Part shown: piece after piece, positions 1 to 11,898 of the stretch
Layout of the letters: each line of letters starts with the position of its first letter
Position numbering within the stretch: position 1 is the first letter of the stretch
Assembly (NCBI GenBank): GCA_033032175.1
Contig: CM065310.1
Location: forward strand, 8,804,001 to 8,868,000
Length of the DNA: 64,000 nucleotides
Direction of reading: 5' to 3'
Source of the DNA: Saturnia japonica
Lineage: Eukaryota; Arthropoda; Insecta; Lepidoptera; Saturniidae
Notes under the pieces: model-generated
Databases searched by the model: none
Seen by the model: the letters and a program-made list of their open reading frames with translations, nothing else
What the model was told of the DNA's origin: nothing
Made by a program: the position numbers and the translations under genes

Positions 1-714
1 TGTAGCTCACTGATAGTGTAGCTTTATATTGGTGAAAGAATCTTTCAAATCGGTCCGGTATTTGAGTTTATCCGTTACAAAAAAAACAATTCTTTATAAT
101 ACAACTTCAACTTCCTCTTTGTAATATTGGTATAGATTAAGATGCCCATTATAATTATGTAAAAGCAAAAAAGTTGTACAATGTTTACATTTACAAAATT
201 TTTTTTTATAAAATTTTACTTGTAAATTACACCTCGCTCCAAAACAAATAAAGTATAAAGAAACGAAAAATTCAACTTTAAAATATAAGAATAGTTTAAT
301 GTCAACCGTACATCTCAATAACATGAAGAGTAAAAATATTAACAACAACAGTTAAAAACGTAATTTTTTCCATTTTAGATTTTTTTTACAATTTTTTTGC
401 GACCATTCTAACAAATGTTTCTTGATCATTTTTGGTGAGAATTCTTAAAACGTGTTAAATTAACATAACTATGTATTTTCATGTGAGAAATAAAAAAAAA
501 ATCATTACTTTGGGTCACCCTGAATACTAAATGTATGGATAACTTTTTTCTACTCTACTCTCCAATTATATAGCATCATAGATCAATATATCAATTGAAA
601 TCATAAGAATACTAGATTGAAAACTTAAATAGTATATAGTTTTTACAGTCAAATGTAAGTACAGTCAGTAGTATACCTACATTTTAAAATATGTAAAACA
701 GTTTTCAATATGTT
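1..714. other. AT-rich intergenic DNA, no gene seen
   Basis: I see no recognisable coding exon or RNA gene here. The short open frames are low-complexity A/T readings without family motifs. The stretch ends at the left inverted repeat of a mariner remnant. Confidence 0.5.
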
Positions 715-1338
715 TAATCAAAAAAGTACCGGGAAAAGATCAATAATACACAAAATGTTAGTTATTCATCAAAATTTATTTTATCGTCTTCAAAGTATGC
801 TCCTTCAGAAACGATAAACTTACGCTATCGAATACCCCAATAATCAAAAAAATATTTAAACGCTTTTTCCGGAATTGAGTTTAGTTCTCGTCGCGAATTC
901 TTCTGTATGTCATCAACCGAATGAAAATGGGTTATCACAAGGTGGTAATTTAAGTTTAGGAAAAGAAAGAAGTCGGCTGGAGCCATATCTGGTGAATAAG
1001 GTGGTTGCTCGATGGTATTTGTTGAGTTATTGGTCAAAAATTTGTTTACAATGATGGCCTTGTGCGAAGACGCATTATCGTGGTGCAAAATCCAAGAATT
1101 TTCTTTCCACAAATCTATCCTTTTTCGTCGAATACGCTCTCTTAAACGCCGCGTAACGCTGAAATGTTATACTTTATTTACCGTTTGATCTTCCGGTAAG
1201 AACTCCGAGTACACAGCACCACGATAGTCAAAGAAAACAGTCAACATGACTTTGGCGTGGTTTTTTCGATTCAGTTGAAAGGCGCCATTCCGAAACTTGT
1301 TGACTGGTTTGCATGTCAAACTTGTAAACCCACGTCTC

Positions 1339-1850
1339 ACTATACTATTTCCATTTCTTTATTTTCTCGATGACAGATGATATCGATCGCTCATCGAGTG
1401 AGTGACGAATCATCATATTTTGATTAAAACAAATAAATAAAGATTACCTGAAGTTATAATTATTACATTTCATTGTCGAGTACCTACCTATACCTACTTA
1501 TTTTACAACAGCTTCGAAAAATTTGAAGAAGTTGGCATTATCAATTAAGAATTAATACGTGTAACATCTTGTAATGAAATATAAATATTATATTAGTTGA
1601 TAAATTTGTACAAAAGTATCCGGCAGTAGTTTAGTTTCTTGCATTTTGTGAAAAAATATCGGGTCTCTTATCGTGTTACGTTTATCGATATAGCTCCATC
1701 CCTATCAGTTTCTCCGACTCTGGTATAACCTTGTACGTGTGTAAACGTCATATTTTAATAAAATAATGCATACATAATGTAAAAAAGACGCTCTTTCAAG
1801 TTTTCACAGGGGCTGTCATCGAGAAAATAAAGAAATGGAAATGGTATAGT
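1339..1850. mobile_element. MITE-like insertion with 38-bp terminal inverted repeats
   Basis: Positions 1339-1376 and 1813-1850 are inverted copies of each other with one mismatch; each starts ACTATAC and continues ATTTCCATTTCTTTATTTTC. The 436 bp between them is AT-rich and has no coding potential of its own. The insertion splits the mariner transposase between the blocks ending HIVT and starting ETWVY. A target duplication is not obvious, and a few bases of the host frame appear to be missing. Confidence 0.7.
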
Positions 1851-2058
1851 AACAATGTGTTTCATGAATGTTGGGTCGGAATTGACTCGTTCTAGCATAT
1901 CCTCAGCGACTCTTATGCAATTGAACTTTTGGAAAAAATACAGGTCTTTTGGGACTAGCCGAGCGGCAACATGTTTCATACCCAAGTGATTATATCGATA
2001 ATGAGACACAGAAAGTTCAGCGGATATCTCTCTGAAACTTGAATGAGGACTATTTCCT

Positions 2059-2098
2059 TCACATAGGCTATGTTAACTTCACATAGGCTATGTTAACT
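2059..2098. repeat. 20-bp tandem duplication
   Basis: The unit TTCACATAGGCTATGTTAAC occurs twice back to back inside the mariner transposase remnant. It shifts the relict reading frame there. Confidence 0.8.
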
Positions 2099-2572
2099 TC
2101 AGTTGAAAAGGTTGATGGCCTACCAGGGCGAGGCAAATCTTCCAGCATATCTGGACCGCTTTTAAACGCTTTGTACCACTCATAAGCACGTGTTTTGAAA
2201 TAAAGTAGATTCACCGTGTGTTCTGTAACATTTTCAGTATTTCACGAAATTCCATTGGCGATGCCAAATTTAAGTCATTGTTCGATGTTTTTGTCCATTT
2301 GAAATTCGCAATACACACTAGATAATATGATCTAACTAAAACAGTACTGTATCTAATATAAATGACAGATGCAACTCAAATTCCGCGCCAAAATGAAAAA
2401 CAGTTGTGCCAACCTAACAACAAATAAAAAAATTGAATTTGGAACCATAAACAAATCATTCATTTACATCCCGATACTTTTTGACTGAATGTAAATGTTT
2501 TTTATATTACATAGTTATTGTATGTATTTTTTTATAGAATAACGGTTTATAGTAAAAAATTAGATAGTCTAT

Positions 2573-3014
2573 TGTTACGACCTGTTACAACCCGGTTAAA
2601 AAGATAGAAAAATTCTGTTCGCGAAATATCTCGAAGCAACTACATACTTCTCAGGATTTCGATATAGTGTTCGCGTCGTAAACAACCGCGGCGCATGTGT
2701 GTAAACATCGCAGTTTACACACACATGTATAGGGCTTATCGCCTCGATTACGTCATCGAGTAGGCATAGAAATTAAACGTCGAGAAAGTTAGCAACGATT
2801 CGCGATTTTTCTGCGATCATTTAGTGTAGGTATTTAAGCGACTCAGGCGCGGCGCCGAGGCAGTACAGTTTTGAATTATAAAGCGATAAAGGAAGCGAAA
2901 CCACGATGAAATAAATAACAGTGTTGTGAGTTCGTGTATTTCGTAACTGTGTGGAATTCAAATAAATCTTCTTCACGTCAATCATCGGCATTTTTAATAC
3001 CCACGGGTGTAACA
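2573..3014 (+). mobile_element. solo LTR, 442 bp, with a CTAT target duplication
   Basis: The segment starts TGTTACGACC and ends GGGTGTAACA, giving TG...CA termini with an inverted TGTTAC/GTAACA tip. It is flanked by the same four bases, CTAT, at 2569-2572 and 3015-3018. An AATAAA occurs near the 3' part (about 2960) and TATTTAAG near 2830. There is no internal region or second LTR nearby. These features fit a solo LTR left by recombination of a Ty3/gypsy-type element. The strand is assigned from the AATAAA position and is inference. Confidence 0.75.
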
Positions 3015-3018
3015 CTAT

Positions 3019-5760
3019 TATCTTCTAAGTATTTTTCTGAATAGTGTATCAATTTCTATAGCACTTCAATGCAGGAGATTTAAATGACTTTATTGTCCTT
3101 CTTTCTGGCTGTGACCTTGAAGATATTAATAATAAATGTTATGTTTTGTTTAATTCAATTTAAATAAATATATAATATACAAACCCAAATATGATTTGAT
3201 TGTATGAAATACCATACGAATGAGTTATATCGTTAACCATTATTTAAAAAAAAAAAAACATTTCTCTGACACCAATCACAGAGTGTATTTAAAAAGTGCC
3301 TTGTACTACCTGTTTTTGTGTTCATTACAATTTTAGTCGATGGCAATTTCAATGCCATTTCATTTCCATTTTTGTTTATCTTTATATTGAGTCCGACTGG
3401 AACTAATACCTATAAGTTGAAAACATTATACCTATACGTAAATTATGAAAATAAATGGAACACAAAATATAAATTAAACCCATCCACCCAGTCCTTCCTA
3501 ATAAAGGAAAACTCGCGATAAAAATTGTCTCCATTTTTTCAGTTGCACGTTTTATATTTGATCTAGAAGTTTGTTAAAACCCGTTGGAAAATCGCTCGTG
3601 CGAGCAGAGCGTTAGGTAAAAAATACATACGTACTTACTATGGTAGTCCTTACTTTAATTTTATTTTTAATGATCTCGAAAGGAGTAGAATAAATAAATA
3701 ATTTCATACCTAGGGTTTAGGTTTGGGTTTCCACCCTATTTATTAATCCAGGTTATGGACTATCAGTGTGCTAAATTTCATCCAAACTTTCCATTTATTA
3801 TATTTGTAGGATTGCATTGGTTAAACTATGACTTTACCGGGATAAAAGTACCCTATGTGTTATTCCAGGTCATATAATATCTATTTGCCAAATTTCATTG
3901 AGATCTGTCCGGCCGTTTTTGCGTGATTGAGTAACAAACATACACACTTTCACATTTATTATATTAGTAGGAATAAAGCATTAGATAGCCTTAGCCTTAA
4001 AGCACAGATAGCCTTAAATATTGATATTTGTTACGTAAGTTGGAAGTCGAAGCCCTCGCGATCTGCTTTATCCGTGTGCGCTGGCTTAATGGTTAATGAT
4101 ACATAAATACAATCTTCTGCAAAAATATTGGCCATTATTATATCTAAAAAAAAGTCGGGTATAGCGTATAGCTATATCTTATACATAAGCCACAATAAGG
4201 TATTAAGCATTTTTTTAAATGATTAAATATAGTTTATGAGTATTATTTTTAAGCATGGCTTATTTATTACTCCTTACGAACAAAAGTTACTTCACCATAA
4301 AGACAATTTAATGAAGATAAACTTCGTCTTTTAAAGAATGTTATTTGAACGTATAGTTTGAGAGATAATGCAAAATTAAAATAATTCAACACTCACCTCG
4401 GGTTTTATGTCTATAGTAGTAGTCGCGCGAACGAGCCGTGCGTTGTCGCAATGTGACCATCTGGCCGTCCGATAAAAATATTGTCTATACTGAAGTATTT
4501 ATAAATCATCAATCAGTGATTTCTTCTACATTATATGGCGGTGAAACCGCGGGGCACAGCTAGTCTTAATATAAAACTGTGCATTTCTACAAATTTAAGT
4601 GTAACATAATTAATAACATAGAATTTTAGGTTCCAAATAATCGATTATTGTTCTATTCCAGCTAAAGTAACTCTTCAAATATTTTTTACAGGATTTTATT
4701 TATTTATTTATTTTCACTAATAAATTAATTTACAAACTTTAGTTAAAGGTAAGTATCCTATTAAACCTCTGGGGCTTATCTTAACATGACATTACCTGAG
4801 GTTTTATTCAAAGCGTTGCTGTTTCTAATAGTATAGTAAGTATTAAGTATAATGTTCAGATGAAATAGTTCATTATGATTTAATATTATACTTATGTATA
4901 AAATTGAGTTTTTAAGTTTGTATTTAATGTTTTTACTAAGTATTTACTGAAACTCTAACGTCCAGTGGTATTTTATTTTTAGTGTTAGGTACTGTAAAAG
5001 ATATGGTACACCTATGTAAAGAATAATTTATTAATTTGTAATATTTCAACAAATTATGGATAAATCATGAACTAAACTCATTTATAATCTAGCTGACAAT
5101 TGCAAAAAATGTGTAAAAATATAAAAGAGATAAATAATAGAATCAGGTTGAACATTGCAAATTTACGTATTTTTTGAACAATTATTTTGAAAGCAATAAA
5201 AATTAACGAAACTTTAAATAAACGAGAATGAAGCTGTTACAAATGGTTATTTACTAAAGATTAATTTAGTTTTGATAAAAAGTGAACATATGACTAACGA
5301 AATACGTTCTTAACCGCACCAGCACATTCGATCAATTAAAATCACCCCAGTTAGATACGTTTTATCAATTCCGTTAAAAGGATAAATGGATAATTGACCC
5401 CTATTCGATGCTCTTGGAACTATCGAATTAAACGGATTAATCAAAAGTACCAAGCTCTGGATTATAACCATTATTATCGGACAATTAAGAGATTTTTGGT
5501 GACTATTATATTTATGTGCCTATTACTTATTAACCTTAAGATTATTTTAGTCCGAAATGGGTGTCTTAGATAAAATAGATAAGCTATTTTGTGTCGTGTA
5601 TGACAGTCAAAACATGAGAAGTCAACTCAGTTGTTTAAATATAAAGAACTACTAGCGGTACCCGGCCCAACTTCACACGGGTACAATTTACATAATGGTG
5701 TACAACATGTTTAAAAAAGCCTGATTCAGAGTTTATCGCTTTAATATTGATAGATCATAG
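3019..5760. other. intergenic DNA with an old retroposon tail
   Basis: No gene seen. Positions about 3815-3970 read like the common 3' end of insect non-LTR retroposons: a phrase ending GGGATAAAAGTACCCTATGT, then CCAAATTTCATTGAGAT, then GTGATTGAGTAACAAACATA. About 4535-4565 is a GTGAAACCGCGGGGCACAGC stretch of the type found at the other end of such elements, in reverse orientation. The rest is AT-rich. Confidence 0.4.
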
Positions 5761-5766
5761 CTTCAT

Positions 5767-6030
5767 AACCGCCTCATTAGCCCAAAGATCCTAAACGCGA
5801 CTGTTATTATCGAGGTCCTAGGTTTGATTCCCAAGTCGAGCAACGTGTTATTGACTTTTTCTACGAAATTCTCAGTAGCAGCCCGGAGTTTGGCTTCGCG
5901 ACCAAAATGGCAATAGGCTCGCCCCCTATAACATGGGACCTAAAACATATCCGGCGAACTGTGGTTATACACCTCTGCCTAACACTTCGGGGATACAGGC
6001 GTAATAGTATGTTATGTAACTTCAAAGTTT
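5767..6030 (+). repeat. tRNA-derived SINE, family 1, copy 1
   Basis: The copy begins with a Pol III A-box-like stretch (CCTCATTAGCCC) and has a B-box-like GGTTTGATTCC about 50 bp later, as in tRNA-derived SINEs. The body (CAATAGGCTCGCCCCCTAT, ACATGGGACCTAAA, GGCGAACTGTGG, TATGTTATGTAAC) is shared with a second copy at about 38557-38720. There is no tRNA cloverleaf, so it is not a tRNA gene. Confidence 0.7.
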
Positions 6031-6659
6031 CGAATAGTGCGCTCAGCTCGCGACGCGCAATCCGTCATAGGTGGGAGTGCCGGCTTACAGACCGCGACCG
6101 TTTTGCTGAGAAGGATTTCTTAGATCGTGCGTAATTTTGAATTCGAGATATCGTCCACGGTATTCATTTAAATGGAAAACTGAAGAGGACAATTTTAATC
6201 TGCATTAAATGCCCAAGTTAACTAACAAACTTATCTGAATAAAGATTAATACTGAATTGAAGAAAATAGCTTCGCAAATAACGTAATATTTTTATTATTA
6301 GATATGTTGAAGATAAAAATGGTTACTGTGAGTCAACCTTAGGAGATAGACATATGCTATTCTAGACTTTTCTCTATGCTTTTTAATGAAATATAATCCT
6401 TGAGAACATTACTTTGATGTACTTATACGGTTTAGCCAGAGTAAGCCGTCTAAGGGTCCGAAAGTCATTTTTTGACGACTCGATTACAAATATTTGCATT
6501 TTCTCTACTATACAAAATGTTATTGAAATTTATTGCATGTATAATCCTTCCGTAATAAATGCTCTAAATGGTAGTGAAAACCGCATTAAAATCCGTTGCG
6601 TAGTTTTAAAGATCTAAGTGTACATAGGAACTTTTTTACTTTATACTATGTATAGATCT

Positions 6660-6922
6660 AGACATCTAATGTCCAGGGCCAAACCAAGGGTGTATTTTTA
6701 TAATTATTCTCAGGTTTACTATTTGGCCACAATTTCATGTTCATGTTAAGTGACGAATTGGCCCAAGAAGGTAACACGCGAAGCTTAGTGAAGGTCTGAC
6801 TCTCCAAGTTTTTTGTTTCGAACTGACTATACCTACTGTTAGCCTTAAGGGCCCTGGGACCATTAGAGGCTGTGACAGCTTCACCGGGCATGGGGGCGAA
6901 CGTGGAAGGCACTCAGTGGCTC
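6660..6922 (-). repeat. LINE 3'-tail fragment (same family as the 9199-11440 element)
   Basis: On the minus strand, about 6845-6920 matches the 3' end of the LINE at 9199-11440: a CGCCCCCATG / GGTGAAGCTGTCA-like block, then GGGCCCTTAAGGCTAACAGT, followed by an A-rich stretch. This is the signature of a short 5'-truncated copy. The left boundary is approximate. Confidence 0.55.
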
Positions 6923-6924
6923 TC

Positions 6925-7130
6925 AAGTAGCAGCTGCCGGAACACACCTAAGTATAGGTGCTTTGTGACAGATTTTTCAACTTGAGGCTCGTAGCTAACC
7001 AAGCGGGAATTAGAAATTGCCCTACTGTTATACTATGGTTTTATCACAATGTTCTCCTTCATCGAAAGCTCAGGCATATTGCAGGGATTTGCAGTCTTGG
7101 AATTTTGACCGTCAGATTATAATTCCTTAT
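6925..7130 (-). repeat. SINE family 3, copy in reverse orientation
   Basis: The reverse complement shares ordered blocks (GAGCTTTCGATGAAGGA, AAAACCATAGTATA, CTCAAGTTGAAAAATCTGTC, GGCAGCTGC) with copies at about 37640-37920, 44145-44380 and 61655-61915. The 44150 copy shows tRNA-like A and B boxes, so the family is probably tRNA-derived. Confidence 0.55.
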
Positions 7131-9186
7131 CCTCAATAAGTAACATGTACTTACTACCCGTGCGCAATAAGTTGAGACCTGTGGGCGATGACGCCACATA
7201 AGCATGGTTGTACTTTGCACAAAAAATATCACAACAAATTTCCACCCGCGACTTCGTCGCTGCTATTTTTTTTAATGTAGCGAGTGTTGTACTCGGAACC
7301 ACGCCGCCTTATATTTATTATACTTGAGCTATTTATTACAAGCGTGCGTACTGATTCATAAATATTTTTGAAGTGACGTCTTATAATTCGATGGAGCCGG
7401 CTGCACGCATGAAAAAACATGACTCATGCGGCGTTACCTCGCTCTGAGGCGTTCCATTTAAGGCTTGAAGTGCAAGCGAGAGCTCGGAACGAGCGACAAA
7501 GAGGCACAATCGGCCTCCGCGTTCGGCAGCGTTCGACATCTGTCTTGCATTGCATTAAAATAATACCATTCCATTAGTATTTTCTTATGACGTTGTCACG
7601 TTCAACTATCGTCAGTAAACCGACTTTACAGAACCGATTTTTTTTATCAGACCTCACACTCGAACTTATAGGCCTTATGGAACTGTGCTGGTCTGGAACA
7701 GTAAAAAAAGTCAGTTTCAAAAAGTCCAACACTTTTAACACGAGATTTCTCTCTTCACTATGTAAAGTTTTACCCTTCATTATAACAATAAACTTAAAAG
7801 AAAAAATAACAATAAAATATAGCAGTAACTCTAATAACTATTAACGAAACAGTATCAAATAAGATTATAAAATCAGAGCGCGTCGTCGTTGCGTGACGTA
7901 AGCCAGTACGAGACTAAGATGTAAAAAAAAGACTTTGCCTATAGTACAAGATGAGCTTAAGGAGAAGTTACAGGGTAGCGGGCGGAGGGTTGCATTCCAG
8001 GCGAGTCTCAACCTATCGCGCACGGGTAGTACTAAGTAATCACTTTTTATTCAATTTAAATTATTTAATCATAAGTTCATTCTGGTCTTATAATATTTGA
8101 TTTGACTTTAAATACCAGTTGTAAATGTAAATAAAACAACTATAGTTCAGTTATAGAAGTAAAACTAGCGATCGTACTTACTGGTCATAACGAAACAATC
8201 AAATCGAACTAAGCAATCATTGAAGAAAAACCACAACAGCCCATAACTATTTGCAATTTTATTATGGACCAAAAGGGAATGAAATAAAGGCCAATAAAAA
8301 AAACCAAAGGAAATAAAAATCGAGTGGACGATCAAACGATGCCAATTTATAGACGACCAAGATGTAGATAATTAAAATAATGACATCACCTAATTATCTT
8401 CAATGGATAAAGTGCAGTAAAAATAAAATAAATAGCGACCACGTTTACGAACACTAAAGAATGTCATTAGTCGTTTTTACTAATAGGTTTAAATACACTT
8501 ATTCGTTGACACAATTTAAGATTATTTTCCGCCAATAGCCATTGAAATTGAACTAGTTCAAGAATACCTAATTAAAACTCTGTTTCAAACACAACAAAAA
8601 TCTTATTATATTAAGTGAGCAAATCTTGTATATATATATATATATATAGGTTATGTAATTGGTTTCTCGGAAACGGCTCCAACGATTTCGATGAAACTTT
8701 GCATTTCGATAATATTTTACATTCCAAGTTTACCTAGATAGGTGTTTTGTTTTTTTGTTTATAAAACACCGAGTACAGCTCGGTCGCCCAGATATTTATC
8801 ATAATGTAAGCAAAACCTGACAAACGTCTTGTCATCCATCATAAATACTTTGGTCCTGGCTCCTCTCGATAACAAATATGTTATCCGAACCGGTAGTACC
8901 TAGCTATAACATTCATATGTGCCTCTTCATCTTCTCGGTACCTAATGGCATAAAATACGTTTATTGAATGAAATGATTAAAATTTAATCAATATTTTAAT
9001 GACCTGTAGCAAAATTCGAGCCTAGGTACTACCTAAGTAATTTCATAGTGTTTAAGATGTGTGCCTCTAGACGGCGCACGGTTTAGATTTTCTAATCCTT
9101 AATCGCGGTATCAAGATTCTTTTCGAAAATGTGACACTTGTGTCGATGTAAAATTTAAGGGTGAATATATAAATAACTTGAAAACT
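7131..9186. other. intergenic DNA, no gene recognised
   Basis: A GC-richer patch at about 7240-7560 has no coding signal I recognise. A TA microsatellite sits at about 8628-8648. About 8645-8760 (TCTCGGAAACGGCTCC, then ACGATTTCGATGAAAC) resembles a retroposon tail. The open frames at 7574-7844 show no domain. Confidence 0.4.
8628..8648. repeat. (TA)n microsatellite
   Basis: An uninterrupted alternating T/A run of about 20 bases. Confidence 0.9.
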
Positions 9187-9198
9187 AGTAATACAGTT
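9187..9198. repeat. 5' target-site duplication of LINE
   Basis: AGTAATACAGTT here recurs immediately after the poly(A) tail of the LINE at 11440-11451. It marks the left edge of the insertion. Confidence 0.85.
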
Positions 9199-11440
9199 CA
9201 CCCGCTTTCGATAGCAGCGACAAGGCGGAGTGCCTTGCCACTTGTTTGGAGAGCCAGTGCTCTCCGAACAGTGTCAATGCAAATACCGACCGGGTCGAGG
9301 GTATCGATGGATGCGTGCGGGAGCTGGACAAGCTCCCCGCGACAGAGTCCCTGTCCCCAGTCACGTCTGAGGAGGTTCTTTCCGTAATAAAAAGCCTTAA
9401 GCTTAGGAAATCCCCAGGTCCTGACGGGATCAGGAATGAAGTACTTAGGCCTCTTCCCGATCGCCTCATAGCTTTACTGGTTTGCATCTTCAATGTAGCC
9501 ATAGCCCACTGCCATATTCCAGCCGCCTGGAAAACGGCAATCGTCATAGGCATTCATAAGTTCGGCAAGAGCGCGTTGCTTCCCGACAGCTACCGCCCGA
9601 TTAGTCTCTTAAATACGTTAGGGAAAATTTACGAGCGGCTCCTTCTGAACCGTCTCAAGTCCGTAATACAGGAGAAAAACCTCTATCCGCCTGAGCAGTT
9701 CGGTTTTCGTGCTACACATTCTTGCACTCATCAAGTGCACCGCCTCACGGAGCACGTTACGTTCAATTTTGCAGAATGATATAAACCCAGCCGTACACTT
9801 GCGATCTTTTTCGACGTGGCCAAGGCCTTTGATAAGGTCTGGCACGAAGGATTGATCTACAAGTTGTACAGCTTTGAAGTCCCCGATAGGCTGATTAAAA
9901 TAATTCGCGACTATCTCACAGATCGCACCTTTCGCTATAGAGTGGAAGGTGAATTATCTACGGCCCGTCCTATACGCTCAGGCGTTCCACAAGGTTCGAT
10001 CCTGGCTCCTAGCCTGTTCAACCTGTACGTCAGTGACCTACCTGGACTCCCGCAGGTCAAGGTAGGGTTATACGCTGACGATACAGTCATATATGCCTCG
10101 AGAAGGAATAGATTCCACCTCAGACACAAAGTCCAACGCGCCGTGTCCACTCTCGGGAAGTGGTTTAACGAATGGCGAACAGCCGTAAATCCCTCGAAGA
10201 GCACCGCGATGCTCTTCGATGCAAATTCGTCACGGTTGCCGTGGAGGCTCAAATCTCTTGAACTCTACGGTAATCCGATTCCCTTAGTGAGAGAGACCAT
10301 ATATATAGGTGTAACCCTAGATAGAAGGCTCTCTTTTAGACCTCACACCCGCGTAACTGGGCCGCGTGGGTCCTGGGCCGGTTGCATCCTCTGTTGTGTT
10401 CGGTGAGTAAAATGTCTACGCGACATAAGCTCACGCTCTACAATATGTGCATTCGACCGATTTTGACATATAGTTGCGTTGCGTTCGCACATATGTCCGA
10501 GTTGAATTTCAGACGGCTACAAGTCATACAGAATAGGTTTCTCTATCGTCTCACCGGGGCCCCTAGGTATATTCGAAGCGAGGATCTCCATAGAGATATG
10601 GAACTTCCTTCGATTCATGCCTACATTAAACAGCTCGCACGTTCTTATTTCGACACCGCGTCGAATCACGCGAACCCGTTAATTAAAGCAGCAGCTACTT
10701 ATGTCGCGTTACCCACCACCACCCGGCATAAACGCCGGCCGCGCAATATTTTTAGCGACCCGGATGATCGCATAGAAAATGCGAATAAATACTATTCATC
10801 CGTCTCTCCAAACAGAGCGTGCCAGCGCCCACGCCCGCATAACCACCGTTCTCTCCGCAGAGGACGGGCGGTAAATTTTGCTCCAGCACACCCCCCACGT
10901 CCACCCTCTCCAGCGGTAACCCAAGCCAAGGTCCGTTTCCTTGGCGTGAAACCCTTGGGTCAGGCAACCGCCCACGCGATACAAGTGACACTATACGTGC
11001 ATCACTTAGCTACCTACATACAACATTACACACGTATGAACACACCACATAGGTACATAGGTTCTGTGAGGGACCTTCTTTTTTCTTTTTTTACGCTAGT
11101 TAGTTAGCGCTAGTTAGTGTAGAAAACATTTCCGTTTACTAAATGCACATACGCATGTTTCCTTCCTTCCTCCCAGGAGGAAGGGAACGTGCCTATGAAT
11201 ATATTTTAGTTAGCTCGAATCGTAGGTGTAGGGATTCGATTAGATCGCGACTTATTTGCGAACGCGACGACCGCCCGAGCCGAGGTCCGGCCACTTTGGC
11301 ACCCTCGTGCGAGTCGTCCTAATAACTTTCGCGGGTGAGTGCCCTCTGCGCTCGCCCCCAAGTCCGGTGAAGCTGTCAAAGTCGCAGCGGCTTTAGGGCC
11401 CCTAAGGCTAACAGTGTATTCAGACCTAAAAAAAAAAAAA
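9199..11440 (+). mobile_element. 5'-truncated Jockey-type LINE with poly(A) tail
   Basis: The insertion is delimited by the 12-bp duplication AGTAATACAGTT (9187-9198 and 11440-11451) and ends in an A-run (about 11428-11440). It lacks ORF1 and the endonuclease domain and starts just upstream of the reverse transcriptase, so reverse transcription stopped early at insertion. The last 140 bp (GGTGAAGCTGTCAAAG, GGCCCCTAAGGCTAACAGTG) recurs as short tails at 6660-6922, 40472-40572 and 52343-52395. Assignment to the Jockey clade rests on the reverse transcriptase and C-terminal phrasing and is inference. Confidence 0.85.
9246..11107 (+). pseudogene. LINE reverse transcriptase (ORF2 remnant)
   Basis: Visible reverse transcriptase blocks in order are SPGPDGI (about 9412), YRPISLLNTLGKIYERL (about 9591), EQFGFR, DVAKAFDKVWHEGLIYKL (about 9813), GVPQGSILAPSLFNLYV (about 9982) and the catalytic YADDT (about 10071). 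The C-terminal thumb/linker continues with YNMCIRPILTY and LQVIQNRFLYRLTGAPRYI to about 10750. The frame has an in-frame TGA at 9777-9779, and a frameshift lies at about 10345-10380, after which the protein continues from about 10382 in another frame. In a complete element it would copy its own RNA at a nicked target by target-primed reverse transcription. This copy cannot make a working enzyme. Confidence 0.88.
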
Positions 11441-11451
11441 GTAATACAGTT
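11440..11451. repeat. 3' target-site duplication of LINE
   Basis: AGTAATACAGTT directly follows the poly(A) tail and matches 9187-9198 exactly. The first A is ambiguous with the tail. Confidence 0.85.
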
Positions 11452-11898
11452 TCAATATTACCCACTCACCGGGCAAGACATATTGATGCGTTTTATATAC
11501 ATAGTGATAGTGATAATGATATAACGGTGCAACAACAATAAAGTAACTATAAGTATTTAGGGTATATTTTGGATGTCATGTCAATATAGAAAATTGCCTA
11601 GGCTAAGGCCCAACCTTAGGACTAACTATCCTCACGACATATTTAAGTAGATAAATACATCATTAAATAAATTACGCAGTGTATGGATGCAAAATTGAAC
11701 TAAGACAACAATTTATCATGATTATGAAAACTATTATTGTTTTTAGTAGAATCATAAGAATCATTGCACGGACGTGGATTGGTGGATATTAACTCTATTA
11801 GTAACATAGTTTATTCATTTGTGAAACATTTAAATCATACCTAATGAATATGGCTTTATATTTTTAGTTAAGTATAAGTTAGTATTAATTTTCCTTGT

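Larger units (their letters stand above)
762..2298 (-). pseudogene. mariner transposase pseudogene (DD34D)
   Basis: Read on the minus strand, the remnant begins at ATG 2298 and ends at TAA 762. Recognisable blocks in order are a helix-turn-helix linker (RAYEWYKAF, then a PRPGRPST-like stretch near 2110-2190), VAARLVPKDL near 1950, TWVYKFDMQT near 1310-1340, HHDNASSHKA near 1060-1085 and YSPDMAPADFF near 970-1005. The last two Asp residues are separated by 34 residues, the DD34D spacing of mariners. Early stops lie near the start, frameshifts occur around 1150-1260, and a stop at 825-827 precedes the normal C-terminal tail. A 512-bp insertion removes the region of the first catalytic Asp. The transposase cannot be functional. 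Confidence 0.85.
715..2488 (-). mobile_element. mariner (DD34D) element, dead, carrying an internal insertion
   Basis: Imperfect inverted ends are visible: AATCAAAAAAGTACCGGGA near 716 and, read on the opposite strand, AGTCAAAAAGTATCGGGA near 2470-2486. Between them lies a minus-strand mariner transposase remnant. Subtracting the 512-bp insertion at 1339-1850 leaves about 1.26 kb, the usual length of a mariner. The exact TA target duplication could not be fixed because the left edge is eroded. The element is clearly inactive. Confidence 0.8.

Noticed and set aside
10752..10991. Minus-strand ORFs over the LINE 3' region
   Set aside because: Antisense shadows of the LINE frame.
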